DNA of 24,646 nt from UBA8516 sp964434855 (GTDB lineage Archaea > Thermoproteota > Nitrososphaeria > Nitrososphaerales > Nitrosopumilaceae). The position numbers were made by a program, and so were the translations under genes. Below are positions 15,653 through 22,306 of the stretch, in pieces. The notes beneath the pieces were generated by a model. The model ran no database searches. It was not told the origin of the DNA and saw only the letters and a list, made by a program, of their open reading frames with translations. Numbering within the stretch: the first letter of the stretch is position 1; each line of letters opens with the position of its first letter. The stretch covers positions 1 through 24,646 of the forward strand of contig CAYSWR010000019.1 in the NCBI GenBank assembly GCA_964434855.1, written 5' to 3'.

Positions 15653-15659
15653 TTTAATT
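15653..15659 (+). promoter_or_regulatory. TATA-like box of nadE
   Basis: TTTAATT lies 25-31 nt before the TTG at 15684, supporting a leaderless transcript starting at a TTG codon. Confidence 0.45.
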
Positions 15660-15683
15660 CCATAAAACCAATTTGAAGAATTA

Positions 15684-16472
15684 TTGAATAAAAGACTTCT
15701 TGAGGAAATTATAAAAAAAGACTACCAGTCAATCCAGAACAAAATTGAGAGGTTTCTTACAGACGAAGCTTTGCAAAGAGGATCATCAGGTGTCATTTTT
15801 GGACTCAGTGGAGGCATTGATTCGGCAGTTATTGCTGCAGTATGTGCAAAATCATTGAAAGATAAATCACTCGCACTTCTCATGCCAGATTCCAAAGTTA
15901 CACCAAGAACAGATACTGAAGATGCGCTCAAACTCGTAGACAAACTTGGATTAGACTACAAGTTAATTGATATAAGTTTGGTACATTCAGAGTATTCTAA
16001 ATATCTTGAGCCAAATTCTCTAGCACTTGGAAATCTAAGAGCTAGAATAAGATCAAATATTTTATATTATTATGCAAATTCCAAAAACTTACTGGTACTT
16101 GGTTCAAGTGACAGAAGCGAGTATCTAATTGGATATTTCACAAAGTTTGGTGACGGAGCAGCAGATCTTTTACCAATAGTTTCATTATACAAAACACAGA
16201 TTAGAGAATTTGCAAAATCTCTTGGAGTATCAGATTCTATAATATCAAAGAAGAGCAGTCCAAGCCTCTGGCAAGGCCATACTGCAGAAGATGAGATTGG
16301 ATTAAGTTATGAAGAAGTTGATCTCATCCTTCATGGTATGGTAGACAAAAATCTTTCATTACAAGAAACTGCAGATCTTACAGAAATTGATCTCTCAATT
16401 GTTGATAAAATCCACAAACTGTACAAAAAAAGCGAACACAAGCGGATAACTGCAACAAGCTGTCAATTATAA
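15684..16472 (+). CDS. nadE: NAD+ synthetase, ammonia-dependent
   Basis: This enzyme adenylates and amidates nicotinic acid adenine dinucleotide to NAD+ using ammonia. Its 262 residues cover only the synthetase domain; the glutaminase domain of long NadE forms is absent, which fits an organism living on ammonium. The PP-loop SGGIDSA lies at residues 42-48, and the GSSDRSEYLIGYFTKFGDGAADLLPI region and KKSSPSLWQGHTAEDEIG loop are characteristic. The start is TTG, supported by a box about 28 nt upstream. cysS follows after 6 nt, so the two are probably one transcript. Confidence 0.95.
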   Translation: MNKRLLEEIIKKDYQSIQNKIERFLTDEALQRGSSGVIFGLSGGIDSAVIAAVCAKSLKDKSLALLMPDSKVTPRTDTEDALKLVDKLGLDYKLIDISLVHSEYSKYLEPNSLALGNLRARIRSNILYYYANSKNLLVLGSSDRSEYLIGYFTKFGDGAADLLPIVSLYKTQIREFAKSLGVSDSIISKKSSPSLWQGHTAEDEIGLSYEEVDLILHGMVDKNLSLQETADLTEIDLSIVDKIHKLYKKSEHKRITATSCQL

Positions 16473-16478
16473 GAAACG

Positions 16479-17879
16479 GTGCAAATTTTGAGAATTTTTG
16501 ATACACTGACAGAAAAAGAAAAGGAGATTGATGTATCGGGAACAATCAGGATGTATGTTTGTGGAGTAACGGTGTACGATGAGAGCCACATAGGACACGC
16601 AAGAACAATAATTGTGTTTGATACATTAAGAAGATTTCTAGAATCTCAAGGAAAAAAAGTACAATTCATTCAAAATTTCACAGATGTCGATGACAAGATA
16701 ATAAATCGCGCAAAACAGGAAAATGCCACGGCGTTTGACATAAGCTCAAAGTACATATCTCATTATTTTGATGATTTTGATAGATTAAACATCAAACGTG
16801 CTGACATTCATCCAAAAGCAACCGAACACATCAAAGATATGCTAAATTTGATCAAAGATCTTATTGACAAAGGTTATGCGTATGTTTCAAAAAACGGAGT
16901 CTATTTTTCTGTAGAAAAATTCAAAGAATATGGTAAACTTTCAAAGAAAAAAATCGATGAATTATTATCTGGTGCAAGAATTGAAGTAGACGAAACCAAA
17001 AACGATCCACTTGACTTTGCGTTATGGAAGTTTTCTGATGAAGAACCCAAGTGGCCAAGCCCATGGGGAGATGGACGACCTGGTTGGCACATAGAATGTT
17101 CTGCGATGAGTTTGAAATATCTTGGAGAAAACTTTGAGATCCATGGTGGAGGCAGAGACCTGATATTTCCTCACCATGAAAATGAAATTGCTCAATCCGA
17201 ATCGCATACGGGAAAACAATTTGCAAAAATTTGGATGCATGTAGGAATGATGACAATAAACGGTGAGAAGATGTCAAAGTCCTTGGGAAACATAAAATCT
17301 GTAAAATATGTTCTTGATCATTGGGGACCAAACATAATCAGGCTGTTTTGTCTCTCGGGTCATTATTCAAAGCCAATTGATTATTCAGAAGAACTTCTTA
17401 GGGAAAACATTGTAAAATGGCGTCAAGTGGAAAACTGTTATTTTGAACTGATTTTAGCAGAAGGTCAAGGCCCCACTGATGACATACAGAAAATAATCTC
17501 AGAAACAAAAAAAGAGTTCGAGGTAGGATTAGAATCAGATTTTAATACTCCCCTGGCATTAAGCGCGTTTTTCAAACTTATAAAAGAAATAAACAGAATT
17601 GCTGCAGCAGAAATGCTTACACAATCAATTTCAAAAATAGTTTTACCAGAACTTGAGAAGATACTTGAGACACTTGGTTTGAAAATTCCCAAAATATCAG
17701 AAGAAGAGAAATCAACTATAAACGAGCTAATAGGAAAACGTAACATGTTTAGAGAACAAAAACAATACCAAGAAGCAGATATGATTAGAAAACAAATTTC
17801 AGAGATTGGAATAACGCTAATTGATCATAAAAATAGAACGCTCTGGATGAAACAAGAAAAAATTGGAATAGAAAACTAG
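16479..17879 (+). CDS. cysS: Cysteinyl-tRNA synthetase
   Basis: This class I synthetase charges tRNA-Cys. Its 466 residues include a zinc site with Cys28, Cys207, His232 and Glu236 (MYVCGVTVY, IECSAM, PHHENE), HIGH at 37-40 (DESHIGHAR) and KMSKS at 264-268 (NGEKMSKSLGN). Direct charging through CysS implies that the SepRS/SepCysS route is not the only supply of Cys-tRNA here. The start is GTG, 6 nt after nadE. Its stop shares a CTAG palindrome with the stop of the convergent GTPase, and seven T (17882-17888) just after it form a likely terminator. Confidence 0.96.
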   Translation: MQILRIFDTLTEKEKEIDVSGTIRMYVCGVTVYDESHIGHARTIIVFDTLRRFLESQGKKVQFIQNFTDVDDKIINRAKQENATAFDISSKYISHYFDDFDRLNIKRADIHPKATEHIKDMLNLIKDLIDKGYAYVSKNGVYFSVEKFKEYGKLSKKKIDELLSGARIEVDETKNDPLDFALWKFSDEEPKWPSPWGDGRPGWHIECSAMSLKYLGENFEIHGGGRDLIFPHHENEIAQSESHTGKQFAKIWMHVGMMTINGEKMSKSLGNIKSVKYVLDHWGPNIIRLFCLSGHYSKPIDYSEELLRENIVKWRQVENCYFELILAEGQGPTDDIQKIISETKKEFEVGLESDFNTPLALSAFFKLIKEINRIAAAEMLTQSISKIVLPELEKILETLGLKIPKISEEEKSTINELIGKRNMFREQKQYQEADMIRKQISEIGITLIDHKNRTLWMKQEKIGIEN

Positions 17880-19093
17880 GATTTTTTTGTTACTGCACTA
17901 ACTACTGATATCACATCTCTGTCTCGTAGCTGATAGCTTGGCGGCAATCTTACACCGTATCTTAAATCCTTGGCATAAAGAAGTCCTTTGGTCAAATCAG
18001 TGTGTATTTCCTTTGCAAGATCTTCTATCGTAGAACCATCTTTCATCAAAATGAGATCTGGTAACACTCTTCCTTTTTTGTCAGAAAGTTTCTCTGGCAC
18101 TGCGATTGGATAAATAGAATTCATTTTTAGTAGTTTGAAAACAGTTACGTTGATTGCAAACTGTACACCGGTTCTCATATATTCACCAAGTATGTCTTTT
18201 GTGATAAAATCGAGAGCATCGATTTGTTTTTTATTTAATTTGTCTTTCTGCAGTATCTCAAATTGTTCAGAGCCTGGAACATATTTTATTAGACCTGCGT
18301 GTTCTGCCCTTCGTAGCGATAGTTCGCTATCTGCACTTGCGGGTACAATGATGGTATCAAAGTATCTTTCTCTCAAGCGGTCAAAGTTCTTGTCTGCACC
18401 AGGCAAGTCTATCTTATTTGCAACTATGAGAGTAGGTTTTGAGATATGTCTTAGATATGAGGCAAACTTTTTGCTGTCATGCATATCAAAGTTATCAAAG
18501 TGTTTATCCTCTAGTTTGGTTACCTTTAGCGCTTCTTTTACATGAGCCTCTTTTACTCCAATTCCTCTAAACACATCTGTCAATGCTACAAGTTGTTCAG
18601 TATCAGAATTGATTAGCTTTGAAATTTTATCCCTATTTCCTTCTAAGAGTTTTAGGTACCACATTATTAGCTCTTCTTCTATATCAGCAACATCAGATAT
18701 CGGATCACCGCTACCTACATCAGCAATTTTTCCGGATGAATCGACACTTCCTGATACATCAACTACATGTAACAGTGCGTCAGATTGAGTTGCAACTGAA
18801 AGAAATTGGTTTCCCAGTCCCTTGCCTGCCCATGCGTCTTTTATCAAGCCTGGAAGATCATTTAGTTCAATTGGGATGAATCTCCATCCGTCACTACACT
18901 TTGAATTTTGTGGTTGATCTTGGACATTAAATTCTGTATGAACACATGGAGTGATTGCATTAGCCATTGCTCTTTCTGGTTTTTTTGTTGTAAAAGGATA
19001 AGTGGAAATTTCTGAGTGAGAAAGCGTTGCCGCATTAAAGAATGTAGTTTTGCCAGTGTTTGTCTTACCAATTAGACCAATCTTTATTGGCAT
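17876..19093 (-). CDS. Obg/YchF-family GTPase with C-terminal TGS domain
   Basis: This 405-residue TRAFAC-class P-loop protein has G1 GKTNTGKTT (9-17), DLPG (G3) in PIELNDLPGLIKDAWAGKG and NKIDLPG (G4). A long helical insert follows the G domain. The C-terminal TGS domain (about 325-402) includes LPDLILMKDGSTIEDLAKEI, the RYGVRLPPSYQL segment and DVISV. This is the archaeal YchF/Obg-like group, thought to associate with ribosomes or tRNA and to bind ATP or GTP; the cellular role is not defined. The ATG at 19093 has a taaatatt box (19113-19120) about 24 nt upstream. It overlaps the end of cysS by 4 nt in a convergent arrangement. Confidence 0.9.
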   Translation of the reverse strand: MPIKIGLIGKTNTGKTTFFNAATLSHSEISTYPFTTKKPERAMANAITPCVHTEFNVQDQPQNSKCSDGWRFIPIELNDLPGLIKDAWAGKGLGNQFLSVATQSDALLHVVDVSGSVDSSGKIADVGSGDPISDVADIEEELIMWYLKLLEGNRDKISKLINSDTEQLVALTDVFRGIGVKEAHVKEALKVTKLEDKHFDNFDMHDSKKFASYLRHISKPTLIVANKIDLPGADKNFDRLRERYFDTIIVPASADSELSLRRAEHAGLIKYVPGSEQFEILQKDKLNKKQIDALDFITKDILGEYMRTGVQFAINVTVFKLLKMNSIYPIAVPEKLSDKKGRVLPDLILMKDGSTIEDLAKEIHTDLTKGLLYAKDLRYGVRLPPSYQLRDRDVISVVSAVTKKS

Positions 19094-19112
19094 GAATTAA
19101 TTTTAGAATTTG

Positions 19113-19120
19113 AATATTTA
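19113..19120 (-). promoter_or_regulatory. TATA-like box of the TGS-domain GTPase gene
   Basis: On the minus strand this reads TAAATATT, 20-27 nt upstream of the ATG at 19093, in the 43-nt gap after the small unknown gene. Confidence 0.4.
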
Positions 19121-19136
19121 TCTCTGCCGAACAAAT

Positions 19137-19502
19137 TCAGCAATGGTTCTGTTTTTCTTTGAGTTTCGCGCTAGTGTTTTTGAGCTCATCAGAACACCAT
19201 GATATCTCATCAAGTTCTTCTCTAGTCAATTCATCATTCCATTTTTCAAGCGCAAGCTTTGAAATTTGTGAGGCATTGTATATTAGACTCCAATAAGGAT
19301 GGTGTTCGGCAGCGGAATATGCAATTTCAGATACTTCTTCTAATCCAGCCTTTGCGCGTTCTAAAGAGTCTGTTTTTTCACCATATATTTTAATTATATT
19401 TGCATCAAGGTCTGGTTGAATTTTTAGTGCGTTTTTTTCTTCAAATGATTTCGCAAGTTCTAGAAGAGATTTGTAAAAGTCAGAAAATGTGTCGTCGGTC
19501 AT
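19137..19502 (-). CDS. Small helical protein of unknown function
   Basis: I do not recognise this family. With the ATG at 19502 it has 121 residues (MTDDTFSDFYKS); an upstream in-frame ATG at 19520 would add six and overlap the previous gene. It is acidic and predicted all-helical, with amphipathic segments (FYKSLLELAKSFEEKNAL, LERAKAGLEEVSEIAYSAAE, and KLALEKWNDELTREELDEIS). A central HHPYWSLIYNASQISKLAL patch and two late cysteines (one near residue 104 and the C-terminal residue) stand out. No signal peptide or membrane helix is seen. It starts 1 nt after the CoA-binding-fold gene stop, so the two are almost certainly co-transcribed and may work together. Confidence 0.75.
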   Translation of the reverse strand: MTDDTFSDFYKSLLELAKSFEEKNALKIQPDLDANIIKIYGEKTDSLERAKAGLEEVSEIAYSAAEHHPYWSLIYNASQISKLALEKWNDELTREELDEISWCSDELKNTSAKLKEKQNHC

Positions 19503-19503
19503 T

Positions 19504-19914
19504 CTAAAATAATCTCTCATGTTCTGCCAGCATGCATCTGTTAAAGACTACTTCAATCCCTGCATTACGGGCAAGTTCTTCTGCTTCTTGGTTATGAATT
19601 CCTTCTTGTAACCAAATAAGTTTAGGTTTTTTCTTGATTGCCGCTTCAACTACAGGAAACACTTGATCAGATGGTCTGAACACGTCTACAATGTCTATTG
19701 ATTCATTAACTTCATTGATTTCATGATAGCATTTTTTACCCATTATCTCATCAGCTGTAGGGTTTACTGGTATGATGTTATAGCCTTTATCTGCAAGATA
19801 TTTTGGTACATAATGTGCAGCTTTTTCTGGATACTTTGACATTCCAACTACTGCGATGTTTTTTAGAGAATAGAATTTTCTAATTTGCTCATCAGTATGC
19901 GAATCTTTTTCCAC
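19504..19914 (-). CDS. CoA-binding-fold protein (YccU/COG1832-like)
   Basis: This 136-residue single Rossmann-like CoA-binding domain is related to the N-terminal domain of succinyl-CoA synthetase alpha. Hallmarks are NIAVVGMSKYPEKAAHYVPK, YNIIPVNPTADEIMGKKCY, IDIVDVFRPSDQV, LIWLQEGIHNQEAEELA and the C-terminal NRCMLAEHERL with a family-conserved cysteine. No ligase partner domain is present, so it is unlikely to be catalytic as an acyl-CoA synthetase; the ligand is inferred only from the fold. The start is GTG at 19914, with a ttaatatt box (19936-19943) about 25 nt upstream. It heads a two-gene unit with the small helical protein and is divergent from the winged-helix gene. Confidence 0.88.
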   Translation of the reverse strand: MEKDSHTDEQIRKFYSLKNIAVVGMSKYPEKAAHYVPKYLADKGYNIIPVNPTADEIMGKKCYHEINEVNESIDIVDVFRPSDQVFPVVEAAIKKKPKLIWLQEGIHNQEAEELARNAGIEVVFNRCMLAEHERLF

Positions 19915-19958
19915 ACCATATCTACACAGATTGGGTTAATATTTTGTATTGCAAACAG

Positions 19959-19964
19959 TTTATA
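19959..19964 (+). promoter_or_regulatory. TATA-like box of the winged-helix gene
   Basis: TTTATA is 25-30 nt upstream of the ATG at 19989. The same 74-nt spacer carries ttaatatt (19936-19943) serving the divergent CoA-binding gene. Confidence 0.45.
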
Positions 19965-19988
19965 GGAAGATTTTAGGAATCATCAAAT

Positions 19989-20528
19989 ATGGAATCAGAA
20001 TCTGACCCAAAAGATGTTATAGTTTTAGAAGCAATCAACAAAGGTAATAAAAAATTCGATAAAATCGAAAAGATTGCAAAAATAGATGGTAAAGAGCTAA
20101 ACGAGATACTTGAGAATCTTGATAAAAAAGGACTAATCATGGTGGTAGAAAAAAAAGGATTTTTCAGTACTAAAAAAGAGATTGTATTAACAGAGAAAGG
20201 TCAACGAGAATTACAAGAAAGGAAATTTGAACTTCAAAAAAACTGGAACCAGATGGTTACAATGTGGAAGGGTGGAGACAAACAGAAATTGCAGCAATAC
20301 ATGGACAACAATAAATCAATTCTTCCATCATTGATGTTTTTGGGCATAATGGATATTATCATGTTTTCAACCATGATGAGTTTCATGGGTATGGCCATGT
20401 CAAGCTACATTCCAGCAGACCAGATGCCAGCTCAAACAGACAGTGGAACAGATGCCTCATCAGATACTGGTGATGCAGGATCTGATATGGGCGGCGGCGG
20501 GGGTTTTGACATAGACATAGGATTCTAA
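19989..20528 (+). CDS. Winged-helix protein with hydrophobic segment and Gly/Asp-rich tail
   Basis: This 179-residue protein has three parts. Residues 8-75 form a winged-helix-like domain (IVLEAINKGNKKFDKIEKIA, then NEILENLDKKGLI as a plausible recognition helix, then a wing ending EIVLTEKGQRELQ), resembling MarR/ArsR-like archaeal regulators. A basic, Gln-rich helix follows (about 76-108). Residues 110-140 are hydrophobic and very Met-rich (LPSLMFLGIMDIIMF, then STMMSFMGMAMSS), long enough for one membrane span. The tail is Asp/Ser/Gly rich and ends GGGGGFDIDIGF. A membrane-tethered regulator is one reading; a protein-interaction module without DNA binding is another. I recognise no named family. 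Confidence 0.75.
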   Translation: MESESDPKDVIVLEAINKGNKKFDKIEKIAKIDGKELNEILENLDKKGLIMVVEKKGFFSTKKEIVLTEKGQRELQERKFELQKNWNQMVTMWKGGDKQKLQQYMDNNKSILPSLMFLGIMDIIMFSTMMSFMGMAMSSYIPADQMPAQTDSGTDASSDTGDAGSDMGGGGGFDIDIGF

Positions 20529-20536
20529 AAATCAGA

Positions 20537-20543
20537 ACAAAAA
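20537..20543 (-). terminator. Oligo-T terminator after the repeat-protein gene
   Basis: The A-run in this 35-nt convergent spacer gives about seven T on the minus strand, some 21 nt after the stop of the secreted repeat protein. Archaeal termination often needs only such a T-run. No matching T-run is seen on the plus strand for the winged-helix gene. Confidence 0.4.
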
Positions 20544-20563
20544 AAGGAAAATTAAGTTGAGGA

Positions 20564-21532
20564 CTATTGCCCTGCAACGACCGAATAGCTCACTGTAAAT
20601 GGCTCAGTATTCTTTGTGTGAACTGCTAACGCATTTCCTGAGAAAACCCATGTTCCCATAGAGTTTTTAGGATCTACAAAGGTCAAAGCAAACTTGGTAT
20701 TTTCATCCAAACTCCATGTCTTTTGTCCTGCATCTTCACCTGGTGCCAGTGGACCATGTAGTGCCACAAGTTGAATGTTTTCAGATGCAGAATAAGTCAA
20801 TACACCAGTGTAAGTCTTGTCACTTGGTGGCAAGATTATTGCAAGTTGATGTGATTCATGACCAACTCCTGGATCTTGTACGGATGTGATGGTTCCAGTT
20901 TTTACAGTACTAGTTGGTTGGTTTTCCATATAGCTAATCGAATAGCTTGTTGTAAATGGTTTAGTGTTCTTTGTGTGAACCGCTAAAGCATTTCCAGTGA
21001 ATACCCAACTGCCCGCAGAATTTTCGGGATCGACAAAGGTCAGAGCAAACTTGGTTTCGCCATCTGGAGTCCATATTGCTTGTCCTGCACCTTCACCTGG
21101 TGCTAGTGGACCATGTAGTGCCACAAGTTGAATGTTTTCAGATGTGTCGTATGTCAGGATTCCTTTATAGACATTTGAGATTGGTGGCAAAATTATTGCA
21201 AGTTGATGTGATTCATGACCAACTCCTGGATCTTGTACGGATGTGATGGTTCCAGTTTTTGTCTTCCATCCATGATATGCGTTCATTTGTTTTTGCATCA
21301 TTTTCTTGGCTGGCATCTTTTCTGCCATCGCCTTTTCGGTCATCTTTTCTTTCATCACCTGTTTTGCTCCAGATACAGTACACAATTGATCACCACAGAC
21401 ATTTTTGTGACGTGTTTTTGGGTTCGGTGAACCGGAGCCTTTCAGTGCGTCTGCTGTTTGTAAAGAGAGTACAGCGACGGACATCAACAAAACAGATGCC
21501 AAAAGTAAGGATGCTACGTATTTTGAAGTCAT
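20564..21532 (-). CDS. Secreted protein with two tandem ~109-residue repeats
   Basis: This 322-residue protein begins with a signal peptide (LLLASVLLMSVAVLSLQTADA, cleavage plausible near residue 29). A short segment with two cysteines follows (VCGDQLC), then a Lys/Met/Ala-rich low-complexity linker (about 57-84, units like KMTEKAMAEKM). Two repeats occupy residues 92-200 and 211-319. Each starts KTGTITSVQDPGVGHESHQL, contains ENIQLVALHGPLAPGE and KFALTFVDP, and ends with NALAVHTKNT. The pattern suggests all-beta extracellular domains. I do not recognise the family; repeated His residues (GHESHQ, ALHGP, AVHTK) could bind metal. A Shine-Dalgarno AAGGTG precedes the ATG, suggesting strong expression. 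Confidence 0.85.
   Translation of the reverse strand: MTSKYVASLLLASVLLMSVAVLSLQTADALKGSGSPNPKTRHKNVCGDQLCTVSGAKQVMKEKMTEKAMAEKMPAKKMMQKQMNAYHGWKTKTGTITSVQDPGVGHESHQLAIILPPISNVYKGILTYDTSENIQLVALHGPLAPGEGAGQAIWTPDGETKFALTFVDPENSAGSWVFTGNALAVHTKNTKPFTTSYSISYMENQPTSTVKTGTITSVQDPGVGHESHQLAIILPPSDKTYTGVLTYSASENIQLVALHGPLAPGEDAGQKTWSLDENTKFALTFVDPKNSMGTWVFSGNALAVHTKNTEPFTVSYSVVAGQ
20576..20902 (-). repeat. Tandem coding repeat, copy 2
   Basis: This copy encodes residues 211-319 of the secreted protein. It aligns without gaps to copy 1 at an offset of 357 bases. Long stretches are identical at the DNA level, including about 40 nt around the GTITSVQDPGVGHESHQL codons. Confidence 0.85.
20933..21259 (-). 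repeat. Tandem coding repeat, copy 1
   Basis: This copy encodes residues 92-200 of the secreted protein. A ten-residue linker (YMENQPTSTV) separates it from copy 2. The strong nucleotide identity, including synonymous positions, points to a recent duplication or ongoing gene conversion. Confidence 0.85.
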
Positions 21533-21537
21533 TGTTG

Positions 21538-21543
21538 CACCTT
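21538..21543 (-). promoter_or_regulatory. Shine-Dalgarno of the secreted repeat protein
   Basis: On the minus strand this reads AAGGTG, 5 nt before the ATG. A TATA-like gatataaaat (about 21579-21588) would give a leader of roughly 25 nt containing it; a second box near 21555-21560 would give a leaderless start. Confidence 0.5.
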
Positions 21544-21600
21544 CTTAGCAAGCATATAAAAAATTATCTCATTTCATTTTATATCTCTGGAATAATTACG

Positions 21601-21608
21601 TTTTTAAC
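21601..21608 (+). promoter_or_regulatory. TATA-like box of the thioredoxin-fold gene
   Basis: TTTTTAAC lies 25-32 nt upstream of the ATG at 21633, consistent with leaderless transcription. Confidence 0.4.
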
Positions 21609-21632
21609 TAATTTACCAATAGGGTTCAGTCA

Positions 21633-22292
21633 ATGACGGTAAGAATTGGCGAAAAAGCACCTAATCTAAAAGTGTCAAAATGGGTTCAAGGACTTCCAAC
21701 AAATATAGATAAAGAAAAAGATAACGTAATTCTTGTTGAAGTTTTTCAAGTAAATTGTCCTGGTTGTTTTTTAAATGGAATTCCTGAAGCAATTGAGATG
21801 TATAACAAATATCACAAAAACGGACTAACAGTTTTTGGTGTGGCCACTGCCTTTGAAGATTTTGATAAAAATACGTTAGAAAATTTAGAACTATTACTTA
21901 CTACTGGGGAAACAATAGGTGATACACTAAATGCACTTGGACAATACAGACAGCTTAATGGAACGAAGTTGTTATACAAAATTCCTTTTCCAGTAGCAAT
22001 TGATTCATTGAAAAAGGCATCGGAAAATCTAAGCCAAGAAAAAATAATGGAAGTCATAGATGCAAATATTCCAAACTTTGATTCGTATAGATCAGAGCAA
22101 AAAGCTGAATTAATTGAACGTGTTAAACAATACTTGAGATCAAAAGAATATTCTGCTGAAACTTTTGAAGAATATGCTTTGAGAGGAACACCCTCTTCTA
22201 TACTCATTGATAAAAAAGGCATACTGCGTGATGTTTCTTTTGGTCAAAATGGTCTTCTTAAAAGCAGAATACAGAATTTATTAAATGAGTAG
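21633..22292 (+). CDS. Thioredoxin-fold redox protein (AhpC/TlpA-like) with CPGC motif
   Basis: This 219-residue protein has a thioredoxin fold. The first strand and active site are VILVEVFQVNCPGCFLNGIP (Cys42 and Cys45, a CxxC), followed by VFGVATAFEDFD. The conserved cis-proline comes late, in RGTPSSILIDKKGILRDVSFG (Thr186-Pro187). About 100 residues lie between these parts, mostly a helical insertion (roughly 80-180), longer than in standard TlpA or peroxiredoxin proteins. No signal peptide or membrane helix is present, so it is probably a cytoplasmic thiol-disulfide oxidoreductase or peroxidase-like protein; the substrate is unknown. The biotin ligase gene follows after 14 nt on the same strand. 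Confidence 0.85.
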   Translation: MTVRIGEKAPNLKVSKWVQGLPTNIDKEKDNVILVEVFQVNCPGCFLNGIPEAIEMYNKYHKNGLTVFGVATAFEDFDKNTLENLELLLTTGETIGDTLNALGQYRQLNGTKLLYKIPFPVAIDSLKKASENLSQEKIMEVIDANIPNFDSYRSEQKAELIERVKQYLRSKEYSAETFEEYALRGTPSSILIDKKGILRDVSFGQNGLLKSRIQNLLNE

Positions 22293-22306
22293 TGTGAAAT
22301 CTTTAC

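Noticed and set aside
16921..17331. 136-codon minus-strand frame within cysS
   Set aside because: It is the complement of conserved synthetase motifs, with no support of its own.
18135..18545. 136-codon plus-strand frame within the TGS GTPase gene
   Set aside because: It is antisense shadow; the minus-strand protein is clearly real.
20576..21259. Mobile element or CRISPR as the source of the repeat
   Set aside because: There are only two long in-frame copies within one gene, with no spacers, terminal inverted repeats or transposase; it is a domain duplication.
21259..21636. 125-codon plus-strand frame over the secreted-protein start
   Set aside because: It covers the complement of the signal peptide and linker; its Phe/Ser/Leu-rich sequence is the mirror of Lys/Met codons.
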